Source: M3007 sp044230315 (lineage in GTDB: Bacteria > Bacteroidota > Bacteroidia > Chitinophagales > Saprospiraceae). Taken from it: DNA of 64,000 nt. Positions 55,259 through 64,000 of the stretch are shown piece by piece. Below the pieces are notes generated by a model that saw only the letters and a program-made list of their open reading frames with translations, did no database searches and was not told the origin of the DNA. The stretch is from positions 1 through 64,000 of the forward strand of contig JBGARJ010000016.1 in the NCBI GenBank assembly GCA_044230315.1, written 5' to 3'. Positions within the stretch are counted from its first letter, which is position 1; each line of letters opens with the position of its first letter. The position numbers were made by a program, and so were the translations under genes.

Positions 55259-57502
55259 TTAATCTTTTTTGCGCAACATCGAAGGCGCCACCCCGAATTC
55301 CCTGGTAAAAGCCCGGGTAAAATAGGCGGGGTCTTTGAAGCCGACCTCAAAGGCGATCTCCGAGATGTTGAGGTCGGTAGTAGACAGCATTTCTTTTGCT
55401 TTGTTGAGCCGGAAAATACGCAGGAACTGGGATGCGGAGAGACCGGTGAGCGCTTTTAGCTTACGGAATAGCTGCACCCGGCTGATGCCAAGCGTTTGAC
55501 AGAGGTGGCCCGAATCAAATGCTTCATCGCCTGAATAGGCTTCCATTGCATTTTTAAGCTTGCTGAAAAATTCCTCATCCGGGCCGGAAGGAGCGATCTC
55601 AGGGGCAACAGACAGGGACATGGCGCGGTATTTTTCGCGAAGGTGATCGCGCAGTTCGATCAGTTTGCGGATGCGGGTGCTGAGCTCCCTGCTGTTAAAG
55701 GGTTTGGTCAGGTAAGCATCCGCCCCTTGCTCCAGGCCGCTGATGGCCGATTCCATATCGGCCTTGGCCGTGAGCATGATGATCGGGATATGGCAGGTGC
55801 GAAAGTCGTTTTTGAGGGTGCGGCACAATTCAAATCCGTCCTTGCGGGGCATCATCACATCGGTGATGATGAGGTCGGGTACATCCTCCACGGCCATGTC
55901 GATGCCTTCCTGGCCGTCGACCGCCACCCCGATCTGGTAATCCTCTTCCAGAATGGCGCGGAGGTATTGTACCACGCCGGAATTATCCTCCACGACAAGG
56001 ATTCGCGGATGTCCGTTTTTAAAAAGCCTGGAATATGCGACGGCCTCGTCATCATCGCCTTCGGAAAACAGGTCCTCCTCGTGGGTGTCGAGCGGAACGG
56101 CCACCGCGGCCGGGGCCGGTGGAGCCTGATTGCAGAGCGGCAGGTAAACGCGAAACTCGGTCCCCTCTCCCAAAGCGCTCTTCACATACAGGTCGCCTTC
56201 CAATAACCGGACCAGTTCCTTGACCACCGACAGGCCAATACCGCTTCCTTCCGTATGATAGCTAAGGCCTTCATTTTCCTTTTGTCGGGCCTGGTAGAAC
56301 CGGTCAAATATCCGGTTCAGTTCCCCTGTGGAAATACCCTTTCCGTTGTCCTTTACCCGCAAACACCAACTCCTCCCTTCCCATTTTCGCCCGAAAAGGG
56401 AAAACCACGAAGTCTCTTCCAACGGGTTGTTTTCGGCCGCAGACACCGACACGTGGATCTCGCTTCGTTCGGGCGAATATTTGACCGCATTGGACAACAG
56501 GTTGCCCAGCAGGGACTCCAGTTTTTCCGGGTCAAAGTCCAGTTCAAGGTGATCCGGGCAGTCCTCCAGCCGGACGCAGCTTTTTTTTTCTTTCGCCAGG
56601 CGTTGGAATGGTTCCACGACATATTGAATATAGGGAATGACATCCCCGTGGATGAAACGGACCGGCATGGCGCCGGCCTCGAGCTTCGAGAGGTCGAGCA
56701 TCTGGTTGACCAGTTGCAGCAGCCGGTTCCCGTTTTGCCGGATCAGGCTGAGGCCGCTTCGGAAGTGGTCGCCGGGCTTCGCCTGGATTTGGTCGGCCAT
56801 ACCCAGTATGACCGTCAGCGGAGTGCGGAATTCATGGGTAATGTTGGTGTAAAAACGGGCCTTCATGGCTGCCAATTCCCGGATCCGCTCTTTCTCCGCC
56901 TCCTTGATTTTTGCATTTTGATTGATGGAATACCGGAGCATTAAAAACACGGCAAGCGTTATGACAAGGAAAAATCCGGAAAAAATGACGACCGCATCTT
57001 CAGAAGATAAATCGGGGTCGGGCGTCAGGTAGGGTTGAAGGAGGATTTCCGCCACCACCGTCAACATAAAAAATACCTGGAAGTGGGTGGCCCATTTCCG
57101 GTTCTTCTGAAGCAGTAAGAAGTAGATCGGACCACCCCCCCAGCCGACGAATACAAGGCCCGCGGAAGCGACGACCCCACCCTGGATGCACACGGTTACA
57201 AAGGAAAAAAGAATGTGAAAAATGGCGGTGGCGAACACAAACCATTCAATTCCCCTGCGTAGCCGCAAAAAAAGGATGGTGAGCAAAGTGAAATAGCTGA
57301 AATAAACCGATTGAAAGAGGAACATGTTTTTCAATCCCATTTGAAACAGCCACTGAAAGGAGCTTATCGTGGAAAAAAAATTGATACCGACAACCGTCAC
57401 CAACCAGATCTTCTTAATCACCATGGTTTCTTCATCGTCGCCCTTGAATGCCACAATATGAGTGAGCCAGGTATTGGCTTTTTGAATAAAGGAAATTGCC
57501 AT
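55259..57502 (-). CDS. Hybrid sensor kinase / response regulator with AraC-type HTH
   Basis: The 747-aa protein is a one-protein two-component system. Residues about 33-190 hold about six membrane helices with no large periplasmic part. HisKA follows with the phospho-acceptor His223 in NITHEFRTPLTVILG, then HATPase (NLLSNAVKYSP, VKDNGKGISTGEL, GSGIGLSVVKELV). A receiver domain (ILVVEDNSGVVQYLRAIL, phospho-acceptor Asp in DLIITDVMMPRKDG, Lys in YLTKPFN) and a C-terminal AraC HTH (LCQTLGISRVQLFRKLKALTG.., ISEIAFEVGFKDPAYFTRAFTREFGVAPS) complete it. Unlike polysaccharide-sensing HTCS it lacks the beta-propeller sensor domain, so the signal may be in the membrane. The neighbouring T9SS kelch gene is a candidate target. 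Confidence 0.95.
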   Translation of the reverse strand: MAISFIQKANTWLTHIVAFKGDDEETMVIKKIWLVTVVGINFFSTISSFQWLFQMGLKNMFLFQSVYFSYFTLLTILFLRLRRGIEWFVFATAIFHILFSFVTVCIQGGVVASAGLVFVGWGGGPIYFLLLQKNRKWATHFQVFFMLTVVAEILLQPYLTPDPDLSSEDAVVIFSGFFLVITLAVFLMLRYSINQNAKIKEAEKERIRELAAMKARFYTNITHEFRTPLTVILGMADQIQAKPGDHFRSGLSLIRQNGNRLLQLVNQMLDLSKLEAGAMPVRFIHGDVIPYIQYVVEPFQRLAKEKKSCVRLEDCPDHLELDFDPEKLESLLGNLLSNAVKYSPERSEIHVSVSAAENNPLEETSWFSLFGRKWEGRSWCLRVKDNGKGISTGELNRIFDRFYQARQKENEGLSYHTEGSGIGLSVVKELVRLLEGDLYVKSALGEGTEFRVYLPLCNQAPPAPAAVAVPLDTHEEDLFSEGDDDEAVAYSRLFKNGHPRILVVEDNSGVVQYLRAILEEDYQIGVAVDGQEGIDMAVEDVPDLIITDVMMPRKDGFELCRTLKNDFRTCHIPIIMLTAKADMESAISGLEQGADAYLTKPFNSRELSTRIRKLIELRDHLREKYRAMSLSVAPEIAPSGPDEEFFSKLKNAMEAYSGDEAFDSGHLCQTLGISRVQLFRKLKALTGLSASQFLRIFRLNKAKEMLSTTDLNISEIAFEVGFKDPAYFTRAFTREFGVAPSMLRKKD

Positions 57503-57550
57503 GGCGGGAAGGTTTTATCGTTTTATAAAGATATCAAGTATGGTATCATC

Positions 57551-57730
57551 ATAGTCCGCAGGTTTTTGCAAACCGTTGAAAAGAAAACCTGGGGCACGTT
57601 GTTGGCGAGGGCGCCAGCAAGGGCGTTAAGGCTTGATTTCCAACGAAATGCCACTGTTGGCATCCTCAGCAAGAGCAAGACGTATCGGGGATTATACCCG
57701 TCGGAAAGTGGTTTTCCACTACCGGACTAC
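57551..57730. mobile_element. Family A inverted-repeat element, copy 3 (diverged)
   Basis: ATAGTCCG at 57551 and TACCGGACTAC ending at 57730 bound a 180-bp copy. The middle words (GTTGGCGAGGGCGCCAGCAA, GATTTCCAACGAAATGCC) match the others; about 35 extra bases lie before the right end. Confidence 0.65.
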
Positions 57731-57777
57731 TGAAATCTGGCACTGACTGGAAACCTGATATGCTGGAGTTGGTATAT

Positions 57778-57842
57778 AAAAAAAGGTCCCTGCACTTTAT
57801 TCCTCCTGCATCCGCACAAGGAAGATGCTGCAAGGACCTTTT
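57778..57842 (-). terminator. Terminator of the outer-membrane barrel gene
   Basis: AAAAGGTCC..TGCA (from 57781) pairs with TGCA.GGACCTTTT (to 57842). It lies 25 bases beyond the stop of the minus-strand gene at 57867, and T-rich sequence follows on that strand. Confidence 0.65.
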
Positions 57843-57866
57843 CATCCAGGTATGTGCTACTGGCGC

Positions 57867-58517
57867 TCAGCCCGCCCGGCGCAATCCGCCGAAATAGAGC
57901 TGGATGCCAAGTGATACGGCAAACTGGTTGGTCCGGGTGGTAGTCTCGCGGGTGATGCCGCCTTGGGTGGTATTGAAACGGCTGCGGGCAAAATTGTATT
58001 TGAACAGGGTTTCAATCCCGATGGCGTCGTTCGAGAAGATGGTAAAGCCTGGCCCGGCGCCAAAGGCGATAATATCGGTGCTGATGTTTTGCGGCTCACC
58101 GTCGATGATCAGATCGTCGGACGATGTACCGAATCCGAAGTTACCTTCCAGGAAAACGGCTTTATCGCCCCCAAAAGGCAGGTAGTACCGCATGAAGGGG
58201 CCGAACAGCAGGTCGCTGTCGTCATTCTTGTCGGCATTGGGTTGCTTTTCCCGGCTGAAGGTGTAATCGAGGCCGACGCCCAGGGCGTAATTTTCAAACA
58301 GGAAATATCCGACGTGGGGAGCGATGTTCCATTGGAATGATTCCGGCCCTTCGCCTTTAGCGCCGCTTTGTGAAATGGTGGACGTGTTGGAGGAAAAGCC
58401 GATCGCAGAACCGACCAGGAAATTGCCGCGCTGTGTAAAGTGCTGCGCCTGGATATGTATAGACAGCAGGATGAAGGCAAATACCCCCACAACTGCTTTA
58501 CGAAAGATCTGTTGCAT
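57867..58517 (-). CDS. Outer-membrane beta-barrel protein
   Basis: The 216-aa product has a signal peptide (MQQIFRKAVVGVFAFILLSIHIQAQ). The mature part shows alternating amphipathic strands with aromatic girdles: GNFLVGSAIGFSS, FQWNIAPHVGYFLFENYALGVGLDYTFS, LLFGPFMRYYLPFG, AVFLEGNFGFG and a last strand FAVSLGIQLYFG, so an 8- to 10-stranded barrel of the OmpW/OprF type is likely (porin-like domain common in Bacteroidota). Its function is unknown. It has its own terminator; a 680-base gap lies upstream. Confidence 0.85.
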   Translation of the reverse strand: MQQIFRKAVVGVFAFILLSIHIQAQHFTQRGNFLVGSAIGFSSNTSTISQSGAKGEGPESFQWNIAPHVGYFLFENYALGVGLDYTFSREKQPNADKNDDSDLLFGPFMRYYLPFGGDKAVFLEGNFGFGTSSDDLIIDGEPQNISTDIIAFGAGPGFTIFSNDAIGIETLFKYNFARSRFNTTQGGITRETTTRTNQFAVSLGIQLYFGGLRRAG

Positions 58518-59200
58518 ATGCCTGATTTAAATTGGTGAAGGATACCTGCAAAAGGAAACTTTCTTTCCTCCAATTCAAATGATGCACATCAAAACGCGCC
58601 TTGATCTAGGTCAAAAGGGCTTCCGCCGCAACAAGCGCCCTAAGTTCGACTTTAGCCATTTGGCATATCAGTGCCAATGATCAAAGGTTTAAAAATCAAT
58701 TCGTTGATTATCAACTGCATCTAGGCTTTTGTAATTTTTGAATGTCGGTAAAAAACAGCGATGTTCAAAAATAGAGGCAGCAAAAATCAAACGTATTGGT
58801 AAACAGCAGTATGGCTCATCCACAAATGGCTAAAAAAGCGATTACGAGGCTGTATGAGGCGATCTGATTGGATTTAAACACCTCATTGACCTGTCGTGAT
58901 ATGGAAGTTTTGTGAAAGGCCATGCGCCGGATGTCTCTCTCGCCTTCGGCGGATCGACATGACAACGCATTGATATTCAACCATATTTATCAGATTTCTC
59001 GCGTTGCTCGAAATTCCGGCAGGGCGCGGGGAAATTTCGAGCAACGCGAGAAATCCGTTGGAAATAATTGATTATCATGCGATTGTCATGTCGATCCGCC
59101 GAAGGCGAGAGAGACATCCGGAGCATGACATATTGTTTTCAAAATACGACCTGCATACCCGAGAAACGCTTTTTGTGTTTATGAAATGGCTAAAGTCGAC
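58518..59200. other. Gene-free gap with a nested double inverted repeat
   Basis: No gene is supported. The part from 58921 to 59127 is a nested palindrome (next entry). From 58518 to 58920 I see only an AT-rich stretch without clear boxes. Confidence 0.6.
58921..59127. repeat. Nested inverted repeat (39-bp outer, 23-bp inner arms)
   Basis: The outer arms 58927-58965 and 59083-59121 are perfectly complementary; a further CATGC/GCATG pair (58921-58925 with 59123-59127) extends them past one mismatch. Inside, 58993-59015 and 59033-59055 are also perfectly complementary (23 bases), around a 17-base GC-rich loop. The structure can fold as a long hairpin on a hairpin and has no coding potential. 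Confidence 0.92.
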
Positions 59201-61099
59201 CTAATAAGCCCGCTCGTCCCGTTTTTCCATAAAATTCATAAACGAACGGTTCACAACGCGGTTGCCGCCGGGGGTGGGGTAACGGCCGGAGAAATACCAG
59301 TCGCCGAGGTTTTTGGGGCAGGCTTTGTGGAGCCCGTCGAGGGTCTGGAAAATGATCTGCACTTCCGGTTTGATATTTTCAGGCGTCACCAGCCGAGCGA
59401 TGCGCTGGCTGATTTCGCAATACCCGAAATGGTTGTACAGGGGCACTACTTCATTTTGGATCATCTCGGGGGGCAGGTGTTCGGAGGCTTTGCAGCGCTG
59501 GTATGTTTCCTGCAGTAAGTGATCCCGGCCGGTTTCGTGGAGCAATTGGACGAGAGCCTGGAATGCCACAAAATCGCTCATCTTGCTCATATCGATGCCG
59601 TAACAGTCGGGAAACCGGATTTGCGGCGCGCTGGACAGGATGATGATCTTCCTGGGGTTGAGCCGGGCGGTAATATTGACGATGCTGTCGCGCAGGGTGG
59701 TGCCGCGTACGATGGAGTCGTCGAGCAGCACCAGGGTGTCCTGGTTGTTTTCCACCAGGCCGTAGGTCACATCGTACACATAGCTGACCATGTCGGTCCG
59801 GCTTTTCGTGTCGGCGATAAACGTGCGCTGTTTCTCGTCTTTATGCACCAGTTTTTCCACGCGCGGGCGGCGGCTCAGGATGGCGGCGAGTTTTTCCGGG
59901 TTAAATTTTTTGCTCTCTTTTAATTTGAGGATTTGATCGTGTTTCCAGGCGTTGAGGGCTTCGTCGAGCCCTTCTGCCAGGCCGTAGAACGCCGCTTCTG
60001 CCGTATTGGGGATATAGGAAAACACCGTATGGTCGAGGTCAAAATCCACGGCTTCGAGCACCGGCCGGGCCAGGGCGGCGCCCAGGCGTTTACGTTCCTG
60101 GTAAATTTCGCGGTCGTTGCCGCGGCTGAAGTAAATGCGTTCGAAGGAGCAGGCGCGGTTTTCGCGCGGGTCGGTGAACGGCAATTCGCTGATAGCGCCG
60201 TGGCATTTGATAATGAGCGCGTGACCGGGCTTGAGTTCGCGGACGGTGTCGAATTTGACATTGAACACCGTCTGGATAGCGGCGCGCTCGGAGGCAGCCA
60301 CCACGATCTCGTCGTCCTGGTACCAAAAGGCAGGCCGGATGCCGTTGGGGTCGCGGATCAGGAAGGCGTCGCCGTGGCCGATGAGCCCGCCCAGCACATA
60401 TCCGCCGTCGAATTTTTTGCAGGCGCGGCGCAGCAGGCGCTGGATATCGAGGTTTTCGTAGATGAGTTTGTTAATATCCTGGTTGGAGTAGCCGTCCGGT
60501 TTGTACCAGGTGTGCAGGCGCTGCACCTCGTCGTCGAGAAAATGGCCCATTTTTTCGAGCACCGTAACGGTATCGCTTTTTTCCTTGGGGTATTGGCCGA
60601 GGTCGACGAGTTCCTGGAACAGTTCGTCCACATTGGTCATGTTGAAATTGCCGGCCAGGAGCAGGTTGCGGTTGATCCAGTTGTTTTGGCGGTGAAAGGG
60701 GTGGACGCGCTCGATACTGTTGTCGCCGTGGGTGCCGTAGCGCAGGTGGCCCATGAGCACTTCGCCGGCATAAGGCGCGTTGGTTTTGAGCCACGCGGTG
60801 TCGTCGAGGTGTTCTGGCGGCAGCGCCTTGATGCGGCTCCACACCATATCGAACAGGTCGGCGAGGTAGTTCGGCGCATTGCTGCGTTTGCGGCTGATGT
60901 AGCGGTCGCCGGGGGTGGGGTTGAGTTTGATGGTGGCCAGGCCGGCGCCGTCTTGCCCGCGGTTACGCATTTTCTGCATGAGCAACTGCAGTTTCTGGAT
61001 GCCATAGAAGGCGGTGCCGTATTTTTTGTGGTAATAATCAAGGGGTTTGCGCAATCGCAATACTGCGATGCCGCATTCGTGCTGGATCGGGTCGCTCAT
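59201..61099 (-). CDS. purF: Amidophosphoribosyltransferase-like protein (long form)
   Basis: PurF makes 5-phosphoribosylamine from PRPP and glutamine, the first step of purine synthesis. The 632-aa product begins MSDPIQHECGIAVLRLRKP, where Cys9 would become the nucleophile after removal of the short propeptide. Other glutaminase-domain motifs are RNRGQDGAGLATIK, GHLRYGTHG and GGYVLGGLIGHGDAFLIRDPNGIRP; the PRPP loop is TLVLLDDSIVRGTTLRDSI near 450. At 632 aa it is longer than typical PurF (~470-510), with insertions and an extended C-terminus; Bacteroidota often carry such a long form as a second copy. So the symbol is a family call. Start ATG 61097-61099. Confidence 0.88.
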   Translation of the reverse strand: MSDPIQHECGIAVLRLRKPLDYYHKKYGTAFYGIQKLQLLMQKMRNRGQDGAGLATIKLNPTPGDRYISRKRSNAPNYLADLFDMVWSRIKALPPEHLDDTAWLKTNAPYAGEVLMGHLRYGTHGDNSIERVHPFHRQNNWINRNLLLAGNFNMTNVDELFQELVDLGQYPKEKSDTVTVLEKMGHFLDDEVQRLHTWYKPDGYSNQDINKLIYENLDIQRLLRRACKKFDGGYVLGGLIGHGDAFLIRDPNGIRPAFWYQDDEIVVAASERAAIQTVFNVKFDTVRELKPGHALIIKCHGAISELPFTDPRENRACSFERIYFSRGNDREIYQERKRLGAALARPVLEAVDFDLDHTVFSYIPNTAEAAFYGLAEGLDEALNAWKHDQILKLKESKKFNPEKLAAILSRRPRVEKLVHKDEKQRTFIADTKSRTDMVSYVYDVTYGLVENNQDTLVLLDDSIVRGTTLRDSIVNITARLNPRKIIILSSAPQIRFPDCYGIDMSKMSDFVAFQALVQLLHETGRDHLLQETYQRCKASEHLPPEMIQNEVVPLYNHFGYCEISQRIARLVTPENIKPEVQIIFQTLDGLHKACPKNLGDWYFSGRYPTPGGNRVVNRSFMNFMEKRDERAY

Positions 61100-61132
61100 G
61101 GTGCGGGAAAAAAATTAGAAGGCCGGTTGCCG

Positions 61133-61140
61133 CAAAGGTA
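61133..61140 (-). promoter_or_regulatory. -7 box of the purF-like gene
   Basis: TACCTTTG on the minus strand matches TAnnTTTG, 33 bases upstream of the start. Confidence 0.6.
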
Positions 61141-61395
61141 CGACGCCGTCCGAAACAGTGCGGGGTTGGAATGGTTGTTTTTACGGTCGGGATTTGAAAA
61201 AGGTTTGAAAACCGGCCCGTACAGCGCGCCAATACATCGGGTAATTCCATACGCCCGACTTTTGCATCCGTATTCAACCCGTTAGAACCAACCTGCAATA
61301 CCCATGCAACCCGACTCCCGGCAAACAAATTCGGCCCGACAAAGACAGCCTTGACGCCCCACATCGAAAATCAATCCTGATATTTGCACGTTACA

Positions 61396-61539
61396 ATAGC
61401 CCGGTACATTTTGCTGCTGGCGAGGACGCCAACAGCGGCATTTCGTTGAAAATCAAGCCTTAACGCCGTTGTTGACGTCCTCGCCAACAACATGCACCAG
61501 GCTTCCTTTTCAAGGGTTTGCAAAAACCTGCCGGAATAC
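61396..61539. mobile_element. Family A inverted-repeat element, copy 4
   Basis: A 144-bp copy in the same orientation as copy 1, bounded by ATAGCCCGGTA and TGCCGGAATAC. It is nearly identical to copy 1 in its middle part (TTTCGTTGAAAATCAAGCC, TTAACGCCGTTGTTG). The rest of the 61100-61696 gap shows only the two promoter boxes. Confidence 0.78.
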
Positions 61540-61608
61540 TGCACGTCAGAAACCGTATGAAAATCATGACCGGGCAGATGGGCGTATCTTTTGACACGGT
61601 CCGTCGGT

Positions 61609-61616
61609 TATCTTTG
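61609..61616 (+). promoter_or_regulatory. -7 box of the AsmA-like gene
   Basis: TATCTTTG matches TAnnTTTG, 80 bases upstream of the ATG. Confidence 0.6.
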
Positions 61617-61696
61617 GGCGCACGACTATTCCCATAAATATCAGCCTTGCCGGAGTTTTCAGACGATTCTTAGCATAGTTCAATCTGCCGCATATC

Positions 61697-64000
61697 ATGG
61701 AAACCAATCCGTCCGTCAAAAAGCGCCGCCCGCTGTGGCTGCGCATCCTGCTGATCTCCGTCATCAGCCTGGCGATCCTGTTGCTGCTCCTGGTGGGTAC
61801 GGCCGCAGTTTTCAGCAGCCAGATCACCCGCCGGGTGCTGGCCGAAGTGGGCAAAAACCTCAAAACCGAGTTGAAGGTGCGCGATGCCAGCCTGTCGCTG
61901 CTCAGCGGCTTCCCGAACGCCTCGGTCAACCTCGCCGACGTCCAGATCAAGGACGCCTTCGGCGGCGCCCTGCTCGCCGCCCGCGAAGTGTCGTTCCGCT
62001 TCGACCTGACCAGCCTCTTCGGCGACCGCATCGAGATCAAACGCATGCGCATCAGCGGCGGCGGCATCCGGATCCGGATCAACGAGCGGGGCAAAGCCAA
62101 CTATGAAATTTTCAAAGAAACGCCGAAAACGCAGGCGCCTTCCAATGCCGGCGATAACCTGCGCATTGCCCTCGACAACGCCGAACTGAGCAACCTCCTG
62201 GTGTCGTTTCAAAACCTGAAAACCCGGCAAATCGCCGAAGCCAACCTGCGCAGCGCGGGGTTTGCCGGCAATTTTGCGGCGCAAAAATTCAGCCTGTCGA
62301 GTCAGGCCGATTTTACCGTTTCACGCCTGCAATTGCAAGACAGCCGCTACCTGCTCGGCGAAACCGTGCGCTACAACGCCGTGATCGCCGTGGACCTCAG
62401 CAAGGACCTTTACGACCTGCAAAGCGTCGACCTCAACGTGGGTGGCAACACGTTTGCGGTGGAAGGCATCGCGGTGAATAAACCCGACTACACCGACCTG
62501 AACCTGAAATTGGTAAGCAAGGAGGGCGACGTTTCGGTGGTGTTCGACCTGCTACCCGAGCCCTATCACAGTTACTTCAACGATTTTCAGAGCAGCGGCA
62601 CCTACACCTGCTCCGGCTTTGTGAAAGGCCGCGCCGGCAAAACCATGACGCCCACGGTGGGGGTGGAAGTGAGCCTGCGCAACGGCAGCCTGAGCTCCGA
62701 AAAACTCCAAAGCCCCCTGCGCAACGTGTCGTTCCGGGCCGTGTACAGCGCCCCGCCCGATGGCTCAGGTGTATTTGAGATTTCCAATTTTCAGGGCAGT
62801 TTCGGTGGCCAACCCCTCAGTCTCAACCTCAAAATTACCAACCTCGACGACCCCGATGTGAATTTTGAGTGCCACGGCGCGCTGCCCATGGATGCTGCGT
62901 ATGGGTTGTTCGACAGTCCGGAGGTGACCGACGGCGACGGATTGGTACGGCTCAACCGGCTCTCGGTGCAGGGTAAATACGCGGATATGACCGATATGAG
63001 CCGCATCGGCGATGTGCGCGCCAGCGGAGAAATACAGTTTGAAAACGCTGCGGTCACCTATAAAAACGTGCCGCTCAGTCTGAAAACCGGCTGGTTGCGC
63101 GTGGAAGACAACCTGCTTACCCTGGACAGCCTGCTGCTCCAGGCCGGCCGAAGCGATTTTGCGCTCGATGGCAGTGCGCGCAACCTGCTGCCCGTGCTGT
63201 TTGCCGATTCGCTCAACTCGACCGATGCCTTGCTCGAATTCGTGGCCAAGATGCGCACCCAAACACTCGATGTGACCCAGTTGCTCGAGCTGTTTTCCGT
63301 ATCGGAAGATGCCGCGAAAGGCGGCCAACCCGAACTGGATTCGCTGCGCACGGCGGGCAACATGAACCGGCAGCGACTGACCGACAAACTGAAAGGCGTC
63401 TTCGAAGCCACCATCGGAACGTTTCAATACGGCAAGATCGACGGCAGAAATTTCTTTGGCCGGCTGGCCTTCGACCACAACCAACTCGTCGTGAAAGGCG
63501 ATGCCGAAACCATGCAAGGCGCCGTCAAACTCGACGGCATCGCTTACTTTGCCATCAGCCCCACGCTGAAAATGCGCATCACGGCCAACAACATCGATCT
63601 GCGCACCTGTATGGAGCAATGCGAAAACTTTGGCCAGGCTGTCATCACCGCCGACAACCTCCGCGGGCGCTTATCGGGCCGGGTCGTGCTGTACGCTTTC
63701 TGGAACGAACGCAACGAGTTTTTACTCGACCAATTGAAAGCATACGCCGACGTGACGGCCACCAACGGCGAACTCGTCAACCTCAAAATGCTGGAAGAGT
63801 TTTCAACCTTTGTACATATCGAGGACCTGCGCCAGGTGAAGTTTACCACGCTCCAGAATTACCTGGAGATCAGCAACCGGCGGCTGTACCTGCCAGCGAT
63901 GTTTATCCAGAGCAACGCCCTGAACCTCACGCTTTCGGGTACCCATACGTTCGACAACGACATCGATTACAAGATCAAGGTGAATGCCGGCCAGGTGCTG
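61697..64000 (+). CDS. AsmA-family protein, N-terminal part (truncated by the window)
   Basis: The frame is open for 768 codons to the window edge. One N-terminal membrane helix (PLWLRILLISVISLAILLLLLVGTAAVF) is followed by the AsmA start SSQITRRVLAEVGKNLKTELKVRDASLSLLSGFPNASVNLADVQIKDAFG. The rest is beta-rich and repetitive, as in AsmA/TamB-like proteins that span the periplasm and are linked to lipid transport to the outer membrane. Near 700-740 the text ..LEEFSTFVHIEDLRQVKFTTLQNYLEISNRRLYLPAMFIQSNALNLTLSGTH.. is the typical AsmA C-terminal region, so little of the protein should be missing. ATG 61697 follows a TAnnTTTG box. Confidence 0.9.
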   Translation, partial: METNPSVKKRRPLWLRILLISVISLAILLLLLVGTAAVFSSQITRRVLAEVGKNLKTELKVRDASLSLLSGFPNASVNLADVQIKDAFGGALLAAREVSFRFDLTSLFGDRIEIKRMRISGGGIRIRINERGKANYEIFKETPKTQAPSNAGDNLRIALDNAELSNLLVSFQNLKTRQIAEANLRSAGFAGNFAAQKFSLSSQADFTVSRLQLQDSRYLLGETVRYNAVIAVDLSKDLYDLQSVDLNVGGNTFAVEGIAVNKPDYTDLNLKLVSKEGDVSVVFDLLPEPYHSYFNDFQSSGTYTCSGFVKGRAGKTMTPTVGVEVSLRNGSLSSEKLQSPLRNVSFRAVYSAPPDGSGVFEISNFQGSFGGQPLSLNLKITNLDDPDVNFECHGALPMDAAYGLFDSPEVTDGDGLVRLNRLSVQGKYADMTDMSRIGDVRASGEIQFENAAVTYKNVPLSLKTGWLRVEDNLLTLDSLLLQAGRSDFALDGSARNLLPVLFADSLNSTDALLEFVAKMRTQTLDVTQLLELFSVSEDAAKGGQPELDSLRTAGNMNRQRLTDKLKGVFEATIGTFQYGKIDGRNFFGRLAFDHNQLVVKGDAETMQGAVKLDGIAYFAISPTLKMRITANNIDLRTCMEQCENFGQAVITADNLRGRLSGRVVLYAFWNERNEFLLDQLKAYADVTATNGELVNLKMLEEFSTFVHIEDLRQVKFTTLQNYLEISNRRLYLPAMFIQSNALNLTLSGTHTFDNDIDYKIKVNAGQVL

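Noticed and set aside
59933..61285. 450-codon open frame on the plus strand
   Set aside because: Antisense to the purF-like gene, which has all catalytic motifs.

Overview
The window looks like a chromosomal segment of a Bacteroidota bacterium, most probably from the Saprospiria/Saprospiraceae side of the phylum; the finer placement is inference. The evidence is: (i) -7 promoter boxes of the Bacteroidota type TAnnTTTG in front of many genes on both strands; (ii) four secreted proteins with the C-terminal sorting domain of the type IX secretion system (T9SS; ..LFPNPA.. or ..PNPFG.. followed by a beta-sandwich); (iii) a one-protein hybrid two-component system ending in an AraC-type HTH; (iv) Bacteroidota-style PyrR, PyrB, TatA/TatC, LpxK, and a fused DAHP synthase/chorismate mutase. 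GC content is clearly above 50% except for the first ~640 bases and the intergenic repeats. No phage, plasmid or autonomous transposon is seen; the region is chromosomal core plus accessory secreted proteins.

Layout. 1-2.4 kb: an AT-rich truncated gene, an unrecognised protein and a 21-bp tandem repeat array. 2.4-8 kb: tex, a DUF3108/TapB-like secreted protein, pyrR-pyrB, and a cluster of small inverted-repeat elements (4.5-5.3 kb). 8.5-17.8 kb: a T9SS-sorted FG-GAP/UnbV protein, a GNAT acetyltransferase, proC, a CBS protein, an SRPBCC protein and the first member of a two-copy family of ~460-510 aa helical proteins. 17.8-23 kb: an aromatic amino acid operon on the minus strand (pheA, aminotransferase, tyrA, DAHP synthase-chorismate mutase, pseudouridine synthase) preceded by a Tyr/Phe-rich 30-aa leader peptide and an intrinsic terminator, i.e. 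a classical attenuator. 23-29.7 kb: a GH29 fucosidase, an orphan ABC ATPase, two thioredoxin-fold proteins, a zinc-ribbon coiled coil, a Nif3-like protein and tatA. 29.8-33.2 kb: dnaB interrupted by a 424-residue intein, followed by a cluster of DnaA-box-like sites and an AT-rich stretch that is a candidate replication origin. 33.2-48.3 kb: an NtrC-type activator without a DNA-binding domain, a large T9SS adhesin-like protein, the second helical paralogue, an SDR, a polyprenyl synthase, a CorC/HlyC membrane protein, an ECF sigma factor, a DUF1579-like protein, tatC, lpxK, tRNA-Phe and a degenerate MtfA-like protein. 48.3-64 kb: a membrane patatin-like protein, two repeat-propeller T9SS proteins, the hybrid sensor kinase, an outer-membrane barrel, a long PurF and a truncated AsmA-like protein.

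How it fits together. The best-supported functional unit is the aromatic operon: the leader peptide codes for the two amino acids the operon makes, and the spacing of the codons, a 6-base antiterminator match and the terminator fits ribosome-stalling control. pyrR/pyrB form a pyrimidine unit. tatA and tatC are unlinked here. The most striking non-coding property is the density of small inverted-repeat elements: at least three interspersed families with terminal inverted repeats (one in four intact copies plus a relic), a 55-bp hairpin array, and several unrelated perfect hairpins of 19-39 bp arms. All identifications rest on reading motifs by eye; no database search was possible.
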